64,000 bases of DNA from Candidatus Kryptobacter tengchongensis (GCA_001485605.1 FAON01000012.1:186001-250000); one strand, 5' to 3'. Positions 16,635 through 26,444 are shown, counted from the first letter of the stretch. The notes: generated by a model from the letters alone, not told the origin. Program-made: numbers and translations.

Positions 16635-16668
16635 CTCTCCAAGTTTTTAAATAAAAAACTAAAGCAAA

Positions 16669-18012
16669 ATGAAACTTAGAATTTTTCTTTTTTCAATTCT
16701 CTCATTATCCCTTTCGTTTTCACAGCCTGCTTTAAATCGCAATCCAAATGTGGTTGAGATAATTGAAAAAATTTCTCCAGACAGCATCAAAAAGAAGATT
16801 GAAAAACTTGTAAGTTTTCACACTCGCCATTCGCTTTCAGATACAGTCAGTCCAGCTCGGGGTATTGGTGCAGCTCGCAGGTGGATCAAATCAGAACTTG
16901 AAAGATACAGCAAAGAAAGCGGTGGAAAGTTAAAGGTTGAATTTGATGAGTTTATTGCTCCACCAGGTCCAAGGGTTCCTAAACCAACTAAAATGGTGAA
17001 TGTGGTTGCTACGCTCCCAGGGAAAGTTTACAAGGATAAGGTTTATATTGTAAGTGCTCATTATGATTCAAGAGCTGGAGATGTACTTGATTCAACGGGT
17101 TTCGCCCCCGGGGCAAATGATGATGGAAGTGGAACAGCTGCGGTGCTTGAACTTGCTAGAGTTTTAAGCAAATATGAGTTTGATTTTACGATAATGTTTG
17201 TTCTTTTTGCGGGCGAAGAACAAGGTTTGCTTGGGAGCAGACATCTTGCAAAAAAACTTAAAGATTCTGGAATTGTAATCCTCGGGGTTTTAAATAATGA
17301 CATAATTGGTAATGTAGAAGGTGGAAATGGAATTATAGATAACACGCAAGTTAGAATCTTTTCAGAGGGATTACCGCTTATAAGAGATGAAAATACACTG
17401 CGATTAATTGCACAAACTGGACTTGAAAATGATTCACCTTCAAGACAGCTTGCAAGATATGTAAAGGATGTTGCGGAAAGATATCTTGACAACTTTAAAG
17501 TTAAATTAATTTTCAGACGGGATAGATTTTTGCGTGGTGGTGACCATATATCTTTTAATGAGCAAGGTTTTCCTGCGATAAGGATAAGTGAAATGAATGA
17601 AAATTACACCAGACAACATCAAAATGTTAGGATTGAGAAAGGGATAAAGTATGGGGATATTCCCGAGTTTGTTGATTATGAATACTGTGCAAATGTCGCA
17701 AGGGTAAATGCAATAGCTATTTATCATCTTGCAAATGCCCCGCTTCCACCGCAGAATCCAATTATAAAGGTCAGCGAGCTTGAGTATGATACAACTTTAA
17801 AATGGGAATTGAGCGATGAAGAAGACCTCGCTGGTTATAACATTTGTATCAGGGAAACGACATCGCCAGTGTGGGAAAAGAAAATTTTCGTTGGTAAAGT
17901 TAATGAGTTTACATTGAAAAATGTTTCAAAAGATAACTTTATATTTGGGATTCAATCTGTTGATTTAGATGGAAACGAAAGTTTGATTGTCATACCAAAC
18001 CCTGCAAGGTAA
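16669..18012 (+). CDS. Secreted M28-family zinc aminopeptidase
   Basis: A 447-residue protein with a signal peptide (about 1-19, ending LSFSQP). The M28 di-zinc set is complete: His131 in SAHYDSR, Asp151 in PGANDDGSG, Glu183/Glu184 in AGEEQGLLGS, Asp211 in LNNDIIGN and a late His in TRQHQNV. These enzymes remove N-terminal residues from peptides outside the cytoplasm. After the catalytic domain, residues about 365-447 look like a fibronectin type III-like beta domain (LEYDTTLKWELSDEEDLAGY). No T9SS sorting motif is obvious at the end, so it may stay periplasmic. Substrate preference cannot be told. Confidence 0.88.
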   Translation: MKLRIFLFSILSLSLSFSQPALNRNPNVVEIIEKISPDSIKKKIEKLVSFHTRHSLSDTVSPARGIGAARRWIKSELERYSKESGGKLKVEFDEFIAPPGPRVPKPTKMVNVVATLPGKVYKDKVYIVSAHYDSRAGDVLDSTGFAPGANDDGSGTAAVLELARVLSKYEFDFTIMFVLFAGEEQGLLGSRHLAKKLKDSGIVILGVLNNDIIGNVEGGNGIIDNTQVRIFSEGLPLIRDENTLRLIAQTGLENDSPSRQLARYVKDVAERYLDNFKVKLIFRRDRFLRGGDHISFNEQGFPAIRISEMNENYTRQHQNVRIEKGIKYGDIPEFVDYEYCANVARVNAIAIYHLANAPLPPQNPIIKVSELEYDTTLKWELSDEEDLAGYNICIRETTSPVWEKKIFVGKVNEFTLKNVSKDNFIFGIQSVDLDGNESLIVIPNPAR

Positions 18013-18013
18013 G

Positions 18014-18640
18014 TTAAAACACGGGTGGGGTGAAGAGTAGAAGAATTTCTGATGTGTCTTTTGATGAATTTGAAATTTTGAGATTCCAAAGAGAATTATT
18101 TTGTTGAGAGCTCGTTTTTATGGAAATGGAAAAACTTTCATTTTGTAAAACTTTAAATTTTTGCTCATGGAGCTGGATCTCAATCGCTCCATTTAAAACT
18201 GTTCCTTGAATTTTAAAATCAACCGTAAATTCTTCATCAAATGTTGAGCCTTCGGAAAGCGTAACTTTGACAAGTTCAATCCCTCGGGATGCATCCGTTG
18301 GTATCAAAATTTGAATTGTAACCGTTTTATCTTCATTGTAAAGTTTAAAGGGGGATTTGTAAATTCGTGGAATGGACGCATTCTCAGAGAATGTGCCTTC
18401 ATCGTCAAGGATTTTTGAGAAAAAACTTGATAATGTTTCGTCAAATCCATAAAGCAGAATTCTTCTTAAAATTTTATAATTGAGACTTCTCTTGCCGTTT
18501 TCAATCAAGGAAATATACGAAGGTGCATATCCTGTTGCTTCGGCTATTTCGGCGATTTTTTTATCAGTAGATAATCTCAAAGCTTTCAACTGCCGAGCGA
18601 TGAATTCATTGTCAAGTTCGGGCAGTTTCAAAACTTTCAT
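18014..18640 (-). CDS. XRE-family regulator with C-terminal cupin-like domain
   Basis: A 208-residue protein. Residues about 11-70 form a Cro/C1-type helix-turn-helix (KIAEIAEATGYAPSYISLIENGKRSLN). Residues about 100-208 are strand-rich and resemble the small cupin domain found in XRE-cupin regulators, which often senses a metabolite. It would bind DNA, probably as a repressor; ligand and targets are unknown. Its start lies 29 bases inside the end of the AI-2E transporter gene, so it is probably the last gene of that minus-strand run. The cupin call is weaker than the HTH call because no metal-binding histidines stand out. Confidence 0.75.
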   Translation of the reverse strand: MKVLKLPELDNEFIARQLKALRLSTDKKIAEIAEATGYAPSYISLIENGKRSLNYKILRRILLYGFDETLSSFFSKILDDEGTFSENASIPRIYKSPFKLYNEDKTVTIQILIPTDASRGIELVKVTLSEGSTFDEEFTVDFKIQGTVLNGAIEIQLHEQKFKVLQNESFSISIKTSSQQNNSLWNLKISNSSKDTSEILLLFTPPVF

Positions 18641-19688
18641 ATTTCGTGCTTGTGATTTTATAGTGTGTTAAACCCCAGTATATCTCCCTTATGGAAACTT
18701 TTATAATCGCCTCAATAGGAATTGCGATAAGCATTCCAAATAATCCGAACAGTTCTCCAAAGATCAAAAGCACAAAGACAACCTCAACGGGATGCATCCC
18801 GACGGAATGTGAATAAACAAGTGGTTGAACCACGAGGTCATCAATTAAGTGGACTATTACAAACATTATGACCAGTGGGAGTATCATTCTCCCGTCCCCA
18901 AACTGGACGACTGAAATTAACAAAGCTGGAACAGCACCAACGAAAGCACCAAGATAAGGGACAAAACTTGCAATTCCAGCGATCAAACCAATCACAAACG
19001 CAAACTTAATCCCGAGAATTGCAGAACCAATCGCAGACATAATCCCAAGAGCGGTTGCTTCAAGAACGAGTCCACGAATATAGCCAGTTATCTGTGCTTC
19101 AATCTTATCAAGGACATTTAATCCCATTTCAAAGTATTTGTTTGGTATTGCTCTTATGATTTTCTTCTTAAATCTTTCCCCATCTTTCAGAATGAAAAAT
19201 GCAACAAATGGAGCAAGTAAAAGTTCAAATATAGTTGTTATAGCTGAAGTTAACGCTTGAGCTGCTTTAATTGAATACTCCGCAACTAGAGCTTTAGCTT
19301 TATGTTCAAGGTCAAGCCCTTTGAGGATTGGGATTTTCTCCTTGAGATTTTGAATTGCGCTGGCAATTATAACATCAAGTGGAACTTTTTGAAGTTGCTC
19401 GGCGAGCGTTTTAAGTTGGTTCGTGAATGTGGGGATTAGAAAGATGATTGTAAAAGTAAGCATAAGTAATAAGCTTGCAAATACAACCATTATAGCCACG
19501 GTTCTCTTTAATCCCAGACTTTCAAAATATATTACCAATGGGTTTAGCGCAACTGATAGAAAAATTGACAAAATCAAAATGAGTGAAATATGAATAGCGA
19601 TTGAAGCAATCCACACAGTTAAAAGCACAAGCGTCGGTATGCCGATGAAAACAAGAACTCCCCGTCTGAATGATATTTTCTCGTTCAT
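18612..19688 (-). CDS. AI-2E family (PerM-like) membrane transporter
   Basis: 358 residues from the ATG at 19688. A start at 19724 is also open but would overlap recX and adds only charged residues. About seven to eight hydrophobic segments are visible. The central hairpin region (LLLAPFVAFFILKDGERFKK) and the later VPYLGAFVGAVPALL and GMHPVEVVFVLLIFGELFG blocks are the hallmarks of the AI-2E/PerM family. Members have been linked to autoinducer-2 export or to Na/H exchange, and the substrate here is not known. It sits between recX and the XRE regulator. Confidence 0.88.
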   Translation of the reverse strand: MNEKISFRRGVLVFIGIPTLVLLTVWIASIAIHISLILILSIFLSVALNPLVIYFESLGLKRTVAIMVVFASLLLMLTFTIIFLIPTFTNQLKTLAEQLQKVPLDVIIASAIQNLKEKIPILKGLDLEHKAKALVAEYSIKAAQALTSAITTIFELLLAPFVAFFILKDGERFKKKIIRAIPNKYFEMGLNVLDKIEAQITGYIRGLVLEATALGIMSAIGSAILGIKFAFVIGLIAGIASFVPYLGAFVGAVPALLISVVQFGDGRMILPLVIMFVIVHLIDDLVVQPLVYSHSVGMHPVEVVFVLLIFGELFGLFGMLIAIPIEAIIKVSIREIYWGLTHYKITSTKYESFETART

Positions 19689-19701
19689 ATTTTTGTTCTC
19701 G

Positions 19702-20361
19702 TTAATTTTCAAATTCAAGATCATTAAAAATTTCTCTCATCACCCGATTTATAACATCCCAGCTAAATCCACGCCTTGCCAGAAATTCGTAGATTTTCCT
19801 TTTCTGTTCGTTTTTTGTTCTTTTTTTCTTCTTTGATGATTTTATCTGTTTTAATTTTTGATTTGCGAGTTCAAGAGCTATTTCAAATTCATCAACTATA
19901 TTCTCTCTTTCTGATAAAACTTGTTCAATGATGTCGTTTGAAATTCCCTTTGCAAGCAATGCTTGTTTAAGAGCAACTTTGCCAAGTGTTTTTGACTTAA
20001 TACGATCAAAAACAAAATTTCTTGCATATTCAAGATCATTTATAAAACCATAATTTTTTATCTCCTGAACCACTTTTGAAATCACATTTTTATCAAATCC
20101 CTTTTGCCTAAGTCGTTCTTCAACCTCTTTTTGTGTCCTTGGTTTATGGCTTAAAAATTTATATGCGGTCTCTTTAGCAGAAATTAATTCAGATGAGGAT
20201 TTAATTTCTGCGATTTGTTCTTCCGTTAGTTGTTTTCCAGTTTTGATTTTGAATTTGATGATGAAGTCAATGTAGGATAAAATCTCACGCCCATCGTTCA
20301 GGTAAATAAAGTACCATTCTTTTGTTCTTTTTTTTCGTTTTAAACCTATTACGATGGGCAT
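19702..20361 (-). CDS. recX: RecA regulator RecX
   Basis: A 219-residue all-helical protein with the three-helix RecX repeats, for example RTQKEVEERLRQKGFDKNVI, NDLEYARNFVFDRI and GISNDIIEQVL. RecX binds RecA filaments and limits strand exchange. It begins 16 bases after recA, the usual place. The N-terminal 50 residues (KEWYFIYLNDGREILSY) form an extension seen in many FCB homologues. Confidence 0.93.
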   Translation of the reverse strand: MPIVIGLKRKKRTKEWYFIYLNDGREILSYIDFIIKFKIKTGKQLTEEQIAEIKSSSELISAKETAYKFLSHKPRTQKEVEERLRQKGFDKNVISKVVQEIKNYGFINDLEYARNFVFDRIKSKTLGKVALKQALLAKGISNDIIEQVLSERENIVDEFEIALELANQKLKQIKSSKKKKRTKNEQKRKIYEFLARRGFSWDVINRVMREIFNDLEFEN

Positions 20362-20377
20362 CTTTTAAACTTTTACT

Positions 20378-21460
20378 TTACCTCTTTCTTCCTGATTTTG
20401 GCTCTGGTTGTGTTTCTTCGGCAACTTCCTCTGATTCAGTTAATTTTTGTTCGGTTGATTCGGGCAAAAGTCCAAGTTTTTCCCGCACAAGATATTCAAC
20501 TTCCTTTAAAATGTTTTCATTTTCGGTGAAGAATTTTTTAACAGCATCTCTTCCTTGTCCAATTCGTTCATCTTTATATGAATACCATGAACCGCTTTTT
20601 TGAATTATCCCAAGGTTAACGGCGGTGTCAAGTAAATCGTTAATTTTTGAAATCCCTTCATTGTAAATTATGTCAAATTCTGCCTCTTTAAACGGCGGAG
20701 CAACTTTATTTTTCACAACTCTAACTCTGACCCGATTCCCGATTATCTCTTGTCCTTCTTTTATCACATCAACTTTTCTTATATCAAGGCGAACCGCTGC
20801 ATAAAACTTCAATGCATATCCACCTGTTGTCGTCTCTGGATTTCCAAACATAACCCCGATTTTACTTCTGAGTTGATTTGTGAAGATGACACTTGTATTG
20901 GATTTACTGATAGCTGATGCAAGTTTTCTTAAAGCCTGGGACATAAGCCGTGCCTGTGCACCCATTGTTGCGTCTCCCATTTCGCCTTCAACTTCAGCTC
21001 TTGGGACAAGAGCAGCAACCGAATCAATCACAACAACATCAATTGCACCACTTCTTACGAGTGCTTCAACTATTTCAAGAGCCTGTTCTCCGAATTCAGG
21101 CTGAGAAAGGAGCAGGTTGCTTACATCAACGCCAAGTCGTTTGGCATAGTTTAAATCAAGTGCATGTTCAGCATCAATAAATGCAGCAAGTCCGCCTCTT
21201 TTTTGAGCTTCGGCAATTATGTGAAGACAGAGGGTTGTCTTACCGGACGCTTCGGGACCGAAAATTTCGGTTATTCTCCCTCTCGGAACTCCACCGATTC
21301 CAATTGCTGCATCAAGTGAGATTGAGCCAGTTGGGATCGCTTCAACTCTTGCAATTGGACCTTCGCCCAGACGCATTATAGCTCCCTTACCATATTCCTT
21401 CTCAATTTGTTGGATCGTTGTTTGAAGTATTTTTAACTTTTCATTTCTGTCAACCGCCAT
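20378..21460 (-). CDS. recA: Recombinase RecA
   Basis: A 360-residue protein of normal length. The Walker [10 protein letters not shown], the Walker [11 protein letters not shown], the L2-region [20 protein letters not shown] and the MAW-like region [11 protein letters not shown] are all present. RecA polymerises on single-stranded DNA and carries out homologous recombination and SOS signalling. The start has a good ribosome binding site (AAGGAGTG). The C-terminal tail is acidic and variable. It follows thpR by 15 bases and leads into recX, so the DNA-repair genes share a message with the cinA-thpR pair upstream. No LexA-type operator was recognised. Confidence 0.98.
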   Translation of the reverse strand: MAVDRNEKLKILQTTIQQIEKEYGKGAIMRLGEGPIARVEAIPTGSISLDAAIGIGGVPRGRITEIFGPEASGKTTLCLHIIAEAQKRGGLAAFIDAEHALDLNYAKRLGVDVSNLLLSQPEFGEQALEIVEALVRSGAIDVVVIDSVAALVPRAEVEGEMGDATMGAQARLMSQALRKLASAISKSNTSVIFTNQLRSKIGVMFGNPETTTGGYALKFYAAVRLDIRKVDVIKEGQEIIGNRVRVRVVKNKVAPPFKEAEFDIIYNEGISKINDLLDTAVNLGIIQKSGSWYSYKDERIGQGRDAVKKFFTENENILKEVEYLVREKLGLLPESTEQKLTESEEVAEETQPEPKSGRKR

Positions 21461-21475
21461 TTTAAATCACTCCTT

Positions 21476-22036
21476 TTATAGTTTAATTTTTCTTAAAACC
21501 GTATAAACTGAACCCGTCGGTTTAAGGTCGCTTTTCATTATAAGAACTTCCGCAACTTCACCTGTCCTTGTTTCAAAATTAATACTTTCCATCTTTTTAA
21601 TCAAGCCAGATATGTTCTTTGGATTTTTAACTCTGCCAAGCGTTATGTGTGGGTGGTACTCTTTGTCTTCTTTTTCAAACCCAAGTTCATTCATTTTTTC
21701 CTCAACTATTTTTTGAAGTTCAAAGAGTTTCCCGCTTGGGTCCTCACAGCCGATCCATATAACTCTCGGATGTTTCATATCAGGGAAACATCCTAATCCT
21801 TTATAAATAACTGAAAAATTCCCAAAACCGTTTAGTCTTTCGTTCAAGGTATCATAAATTAAATCAATTGCTTCTTCGTTTACATCGCCAAGAAATTTCA
21901 AAGTTATATGAAATTTTTCTTTTTCTTCCCATTTAACTCCCTCACCTGCTGATTTCATAAGTTCCTTTTCAAGTTCAAAAATTTCATCTTTAATTTTTTC
22001 AGGGACATCAATTGCGATGAATGTTCTTATTTTCAT
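21476..22036 (-). CDS. thpR: RNA 2',3'-cyclic phosphodiesterase ThpR (LigT-like)
   Basis: A 186-residue protein with the two HxT motifs of the 2H phosphoesterase superfamily: FHITLKFLG near 43 and YHPHITLGRV near 128. These enzymes open 2',3'-cyclic phosphates on RNA ends and can ligate tRNA halves in vitro. It overlaps cinA by four bases (ATGA) and precedes recA, an arrangement common in bacteria. All catalytic residues appear intact. Confidence 0.92.
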   Translation of the reverse strand: MKIRTFIAIDVPEKIKDEIFELEKELMKSAGEGVKWEEKEKFHITLKFLGDVNEEAIDLIYDTLNERLNGFGNFSVIYKGLGCFPDMKHPRVIWIGCEDPSGKLFELQKIVEEKMNELGFEKEDKEYHPHITLGRVKNPKNISGLIKKMESINFETRTGEVAEVLIMKSDLKPTGSVYTVLRKIKL

Positions 22037-23283
22037 ATTTCAATTCCAAGTAATTTTCTTCTTAAAATTTCAAGCGCCATTTGCGATGCTCTTTGTTTAT
22101 TTTCAAGCCGATTATCACCGAATCTAAATTCTTTTGCAAATGTTTCATTTTTATCAGAATAACCTATCCAAACGAGCCCAACTGGTTTTGTTGGTGTTGC
22201 CCCTGTTGGACCTGCTATCCCGGTGGTTGATATTCCGATATCAGCTCCAGAAATTTTTCTAACACCTTCAGCCATTGCTTCTGCAACTTCGCGGCTTACA
22301 GCGCCGTAAATTTTTATAAGTTCTTCGGGAACGCCAAGTATTTGAATTTTTGCCTCGTTGCTATATGCAACAATTCCACGCTCAAAGTATCTTGAACTTC
22401 CCGGTATGTTTGTGATCCTATCTGCGATCAACCCACCTGTGCATGATTCAGCAACGGCAAGTTTCAAGCCTTTTTGAGCTAATAGTTTGCCGACAACTTC
22501 TTCAAGTTCCTCATCGTCAACGCCATAAATATATTTCCCGATTTTGGTTTTGATTTTCTCTTCAGCCTCATTGATAATCTTTTCAGCTTCGCTTGAATTC
22601 TTTGCTTTAACTGTTATTCTGATTTTAACTCCAAGAGCTGATGGTAAAAACGCAACTTTACAGAATTTCTCAATTTCTGCAACCGTATCTTTTAATTTTT
22701 CATAAAGATGTGATTCGGGGATTCCCGCTGTTTTCAGCACCCTTTGCTTTATAACATTTTCTCCAGATTTTGGAGCAAGGTAATTTATCACGAAGTTTTC
22801 CATCATTCCCATCATCTCTTTCGGGACCCCGGGCATCACTATGACAATTTTCCCTCCCTCCTCAAATAAAAATCCCGGCGCGGTTCCCCAGTAGTTATTT
22901 ATTATTTTAGCCTTCTCCGGAACAAATGCTTGTGATTTGTTCGCCTCGTTTATTTGATTTATCCCACGTTTTGCGAGAAATTCTTTAACTTGATTGAAAA
23001 CGCTTTCATTGAATACAAGTCTGGTGTTGAATAATTTACAAATTGCATTTTTAGTTACATCATCATGGGTTGGTCCAAGTCCGCCGGTTAAAATTATAAC
23101 CTCAAAGTTATCAAGAGCATATTTTAATTCATCAATTATTTCCTTTTCAACATCTCCAACCGAGACGATTCTTGCAACGCTTATCCCAATTTCAGAGAGT
23201 TTTTTCCCGATGTAGCTTGCGTTTGTGTTTATCACCTGCCCGATGAGAAGTTCATCCCCTATAGTTATTATTTCAGCTCGCAT
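22033..23283 (-). CDS. cinA: CinA: competence/damage-inducible protein, NMN amidohydrolase
   Basis: A 416-residue two-domain protein. The N-terminal half is a MoaB/MogA-like (MoCF) domain (IITIGDELLIGQVINTN, LTGGLGPTHDD). The C-terminal half is the CinA amidohydrolase domain (VAESCTGGLIADRITNIPGS, GISTTGIAGPTG) that deamidates nicotinamide mononucleotide in pyridine nucleotide recycling. Length and order match full-length CinA. It starts 15 bases after pgpA and is coupled to thpR. Its frequent pairing with recA is well known. Confidence 0.95.
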   Translation of the reverse strand: MRAEIITIGDELLIGQVINTNASYIGKKLSEIGISVARIVSVGDVEKEIIDELKYALDNFEVIILTGGLGPTHDDVTKNAICKLFNTRLVFNESVFNQVKEFLAKRGINQINEANKSQAFVPEKAKIINNYWGTAPGFLFEEGGKIVIVMPGVPKEMMGMMENFVINYLAPKSGENVIKQRVLKTAGIPESHLYEKLKDTVAEIEKFCKVAFLPSALGVKIRITVKAKNSSEAEKIINEAEEKIKTKIGKYIYGVDDEELEEVVGKLLAQKGLKLAVAESCTGGLIADRITNIPGSSRYFERGIVAYSNEAKIQILGVPEELIKIYGAVSREVAEAMAEGVRKISGADIGISTTGIAGPTGATPTKPVGLVWIGYSDKNETFAKEFRFGDNRLENKQRASQMALEILRRKLLGIEI

Positions 23284-23298
23284 TTTTCAACTTATGTT

Positions 23299-23784
23299 TT
23301 ATTTCAAAAATAGATTTAAAATGACTTGAGTTAAGATATTTGCATAAATTCCTGCGACGACATCATCCATCATGATCCCGAAACCACCTTTCATACGGTC
23401 AAATCCCCTTGCGGGCGGAGGTTTTATAACGTCCATGGCTCTGAAAACTAAAAAAGCGATAAAAACATTTAAAATTTTTTTCTCAATGAATAAAAGAGAA
23501 AGCCACATTCCGACGATTTCATCAACGACAACGATTTTAGGGTCATGCCCATCTCGCTGTTCAAATCTTGATGATGTGAAAATCCCAAGGACAAAAAAAA
23601 TTAAAAGCGCAATTAAAATTTGAAAATTTGATCTTAAAAAGACCCAGTAAATTAAAACTGCAACCAAGCTCCCTGCTGTTCCCGGTGCGATTGGTATGTA
23701 TCCAGAAAAAAAACCAGTCGCAACAAGTTTTGAAAAAAGCGAAATTTTATATTGATTCCGAAGCTCTTTTTCCCGCTGGGACAT
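23299..23784 (-). CDS. pgpA: Phosphatidylglycerophosphatase A
   Basis: A 161-residue membrane protein with PgpA signatures GYIPIAPGTAGS, VVDEIVGMW, FRAMDVIKPPPAR and MMDDVVAGIYAN. It removes the phosphate from phosphatidylglycerophosphate to make phosphatidylglycerol. The start overlaps the end of pgsA by 38 bases. pgsA encodes the preceding pathway step, so the two are co-translated. The whole family pattern is intact. Confidence 0.94.
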   Translation of the reverse strand: MSQREKELRNQYKISLFSKLVATGFFSGYIPIAPGTAGSLVAVLIYWVFLRSNFQILIALLIFFVLGIFTSSRFEQRDGHDPKIVVVDEIVGMWLSLLFIEKKILNVFIAFLVFRAMDVIKPPPARGFDRMKGGFGIMMDDVVAGIYANILTQVILNLFLK

Positions 23785-24352
23785 AAAAAGTTTTGATTAT
23801 TTTCCAATTGTCGCAAAGATAAACGACACCAGTCCACAAAGTTAACACTGTTACAAAAAGCATAAGCCAATATATCAAAGTTGGATGTAAAATTGAAAGT
23901 TCAAGATTTATACCTTCAAAACTTAGATTTAGCACATAAGCAAAGAGAAGATAATAAATGAAAATCATTTGAATAAATGTTTTTGCCTTTGCACTTTTCG
24001 TGGTTATAACTGGTTTATTTTTAAGCTCTGCGTATGACCTTAAAAGTGTTATAAGTATATCCCTGATGACTATTATTACAACCATCCATGTTTCCACGAG
24101 ATGAAGCGAGGCAAAGGAAATAAAAGCGGATGAGGTTAAAATTTTATCCGCAAGTGGATCAAGAAACCTTCCCCATTGCGTCGTATATCCAAATTTCCTC
24201 GCAATCCAACCATCATACCAATCGGTAAGTGCAGCGATAACATAAACTAAAAGTGAAATTTGCTTGAAGGATATATTTTCAGAGACAAGTAAAACAACGA
24301 AGATCGGGGTAAGGACGATCCGTAAAATTGTTAATTGATTTGGTAATGTCAT
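23747..24352 (-). CDS. pgsA: CDP-diacylglycerol-glycerol-3-phosphate 3-phosphatidyltransferase
   Basis: 201 residues from the ATG at 24352 (MTLPNQLTILRIVLTP, a typical start); a GTG at 24373 would add seven residues. The CDP-alcohol phosphotransferase motif is present: DWYDGWIAR, then GRFLDPLADK, with its conserved aspartates. Four to five membrane segments follow. The enzyme makes phosphatidylglycerophosphate, which PgpA then dephosphorylates. It lies 74 bases downstream of rmuC. Confidence 0.94.
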   Translation of the reverse strand: MTLPNQLTILRIVLTPIFVVLLVSENISFKQISLLVYVIAALTDWYDGWIARKFGYTTQWGRFLDPLADKILTSSAFISFASLHLVETWMVVIIVIRDILITLLRSYAELKNKPVITTKSAKAKTFIQMIFIYYLLFAYVLNLSFEGINLELSILHPTLIYWLMLFVTVLTLWTGVVYLCDNWKIIKTFYVPAGKRASESI

Positions 24353-24426
24353 TTTTATTGCGACTTTATTCACGACCTGATTTTAAGTTAATAACTGTTT
24401 CAATTAAATTCAAGCAACTTAAAAGT

Positions 24427-25542
24427 TCAATCTGGCACAGTGCCTTGTCCAGCAACCTGTTTAAAGAAGTTCCCAAACTGGGATAATTTTTTATCAATCT
24501 CATGATACTTTGATTGTGCATTGTTTATGTGTCTTCCGAGTGTATCAAATTCATTCATTATCTTATCAAATTCTAAAAGGAGCTTCCCAAGCGAATCAAT
24601 TATCTGTTGAATATTCTTCTCAAATTGAATTGCTTTGAAGGAACTCATACTAATAACTTGCAGATAGACATATAAAAGGCTCGGGGACACTGGCACAACT
24701 TTTTTATCATGCATGTAATTTAAAATTTCGCTTTCATCTGTAATCAATTCATAATATATGCTTTCCGATGGAATATACATCATTGCGAAATCAAAAGTGT
24801 TCTCATCAGGCTGAATATAGTTTTTTGCTATTTCCTCAGTTCTATTTTTGACATCTTTTATGAAGTCATTCTTTATTTTCTTTTTCTCACTTTCGTCTTT
24901 TGCTTCAAGCATTTTTTTATAATTATCAAGTGGAAACTTTGAATCAATCGGAAGTATCCTATCGTTAATTTTGATTATTGCATCAACCTTTTTCTTGTTT
25001 TTGAACTCATATTGAAATTCGTAGTATTCTTTCGGCACCATATCTTTTATCATGTTTTCAAGCATTATTTCACCGAATCTCCCACGGAACTGCTGGATGC
25101 TGAAAAGGTCTTCAAGCTTTGCTATGCTTTGACCTATGGTTTTAATTTGATCTGCTCCCTCTTTCATTTCACCAACTTGTTTCATAAGATCGGATATTAT
25201 TTTCGCAGCGTTGTCAAGTCGCTGGTTTACTTGTCCTGTTGACTCAGTTATGGTTTTAAGATTGCTTGTGACGGTGCTAACCATTTGTGTGATCGCTTGA
25301 TTCACATTGGTTGATAGGTAAGAGATGCTGTTGTCAAGTTTTTGATTTAATTGAAATGTCACATTTTGAATTTGTGAGTTCATATTTTGTATTGTCCCTT
25401 GAAGTTGTTGTCCAAATTCTAATCGCAGATTTGTGATTTCTTGTTTCAACATGTCGGAAGATCTCTGATTCTGCTTGAAGAAGAAAATTACCAAAATTAC
25501 AATGAAAAATAGAATCACAATTAATAAAGCTATTTCAACCAT
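24427..25542 (-). CDS. rmuC: DNA recombination protein RmuC
   Basis: A 371-residue protein with one N-terminal membrane segment (VEIALLIVILFFIVILVIFF), a long coiled coil (about 25-140) and a C-terminal RmuC domain (FRGRFGEIMLENMIKDMVP, then ILPIDSKFPLDNYKKM and FAMMYIPSES). The fold is related to PD-(D/E)XK nucleases. The protein limits DNA inversions in E. coli, and its exact activity is debated. It may start the run of minus-strand genes leading to recA. A ribosome binding site (GGAGGT) is present upstream. Confidence 0.93.
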   Translation of the reverse strand: MVEIALLIVILFFIVILVIFFFKQNQRSSDMLKQEITNLRLEFGQQLQGTIQNMNSQIQNVTFQLNQKLDNSISYLSTNVNQAITQMVSTVTSNLKTITESTGQVNQRLDNAAKIISDLMKQVGEMKEGADQIKTIGQSIAKLEDLFSIQQFRGRFGEIMLENMIKDMVPKEYYEFQYEFKNKKKVDAIIKINDRILPIDSKFPLDNYKKMLEAKDESEKKKIKNDFIKDVKNRTEEIAKNYIQPDENTFDFAMMYIPSESIYYELITDESEILNYMHDKKVVPVSPSLLYVYLQVISMSSFKAIQFEKNIQQIIDSLGKLLLEFDKIMNEFDTLGRHINNAQSKYHEIDKKLSQFGNFFKQVAGQGTVPD

Positions 25543-25561
25543 TTTTAACCTCCAATTTATG

Positions 25562-26413
25562 TTATGGTTGAACTATTATTGGCAGTCCTGATTTATCTCC
25601 AAGGATTATAAACTTTGTATTTGGAGATTTAGCTAGTTCATTTACTGTTTCAAGTGCTTTCCATTTCAGAAGTCTTTCATCAATGCCCTGTCGGACAATG
25701 TTTTGGAAGTCAGCAATACCTTGTGCTTCAATTCTTTTTCGTTTTGCTTCTTGTTCCTCCCTCAAGATGACAAATTTCATTCTTTCAGCTTCCTGTTCGG
25801 CTGCAAGTTTATTGTTTATTGCCTGTTGAACTTGTTCAGGTAAAACAATTTTTCTTAATAGCACCGCTTCAACTATTATTCCCCTTGCTCTCAATGCCTT
25901 GTCAAGTTCATTGAAGATTTGTCCTGCGATGAGCTCACGCCCAGATGTGTAAAGTTCTTTAGCTTCGTGATAAACAGTGACATTTCTTATTGCAGATCTA
26001 AGCATTGGAACTATAAGCACCGCATCGTAATTTTCCCCAAGGGTTCTATAAATATCGCTTGCCATGGTCGGCTCAATGTGGTATAACAGGGATACCTCAA
26101 GACCTACGCTTAAACCTTCTTTGCTTGGAACTTCAGCGTGTTCAAAAATTTCTTGTGTCCTGATTGACATAACATGAAGTGATTTAAGTGGGTTTATCAT
26201 GTGTAATCCTTCAGGTAATTCTTGAGGGTCAACCTTTCCGAATAATGTCAACACTCCAACATGTCCTGCTGGGACAGTTACAATTGAAGCGAAAAGTAAT
26301 CCGATTATTAAGACTGCGATTGATATTGGAATTGTTTGTTTTGTTTTTCCAGCGATTGATCCGTAAATTGATATTCCTGCTGCAATTATTAGTGCAATGA
26401 TCATTGGCGTCAT
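25562..26413 (-). CDS. SPFH-domain (prohibitin-like) membrane protein
   Basis: 283 residues from the ATG at 26413. An open frame reaches 26515, but AGGGGTG lies just before 26413 and the upstream part looks unlike the family. Two hydrophobic segments (about 1-15 and 25-45) are followed by an SPFH/Band 7 domain (VPAGHVGVLTLFGKVDPQEL, SLLYHIEPTMASDIYRTLG) and a helical region rich in Glu/Arg/Ala (QAINNKLAAEQEAERMKF). Prohibitin-type proteins form ring assemblies on the membrane and often shield FtsH-type proteases; the partner here is unknown. It is divergent from folE. Confidence 0.88.
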   Translation of the reverse strand: MTPMIIALIIAAGISIYGSIAGKTKQTIPISIAVLIIGLLFASIVTVPAGHVGVLTLFGKVDPQELPEGLHMINPLKSLHVMSIRTQEIFEHAEVPSKEGLSVGLEVSLLYHIEPTMASDIYRTLGENYDAVLIVPMLRSAIRNVTVYHEAKELYTSGRELIAGQIFNELDKALRARGIIVEAVLLRKIVLPEQVQQAINNKLAAEQEAERMKFVILREEQEAKRKRIEAQGIADFQNIVRQGIDERLLKWKALETVNELAKSPNTKFIILGDKSGLPIIVQP

Positions 26414-26444
26414 AATTAAGTCACCCCTTGATTTTTGTTTTGAC

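Noticed and set aside
17061-17492. 143-codon ORF opposite the M28 peptidase gene
   Set aside because: It lies wholly antisense to a clear catalytic domain and has a low-complexity Ser/Pro-rich product, typical of a shadow.
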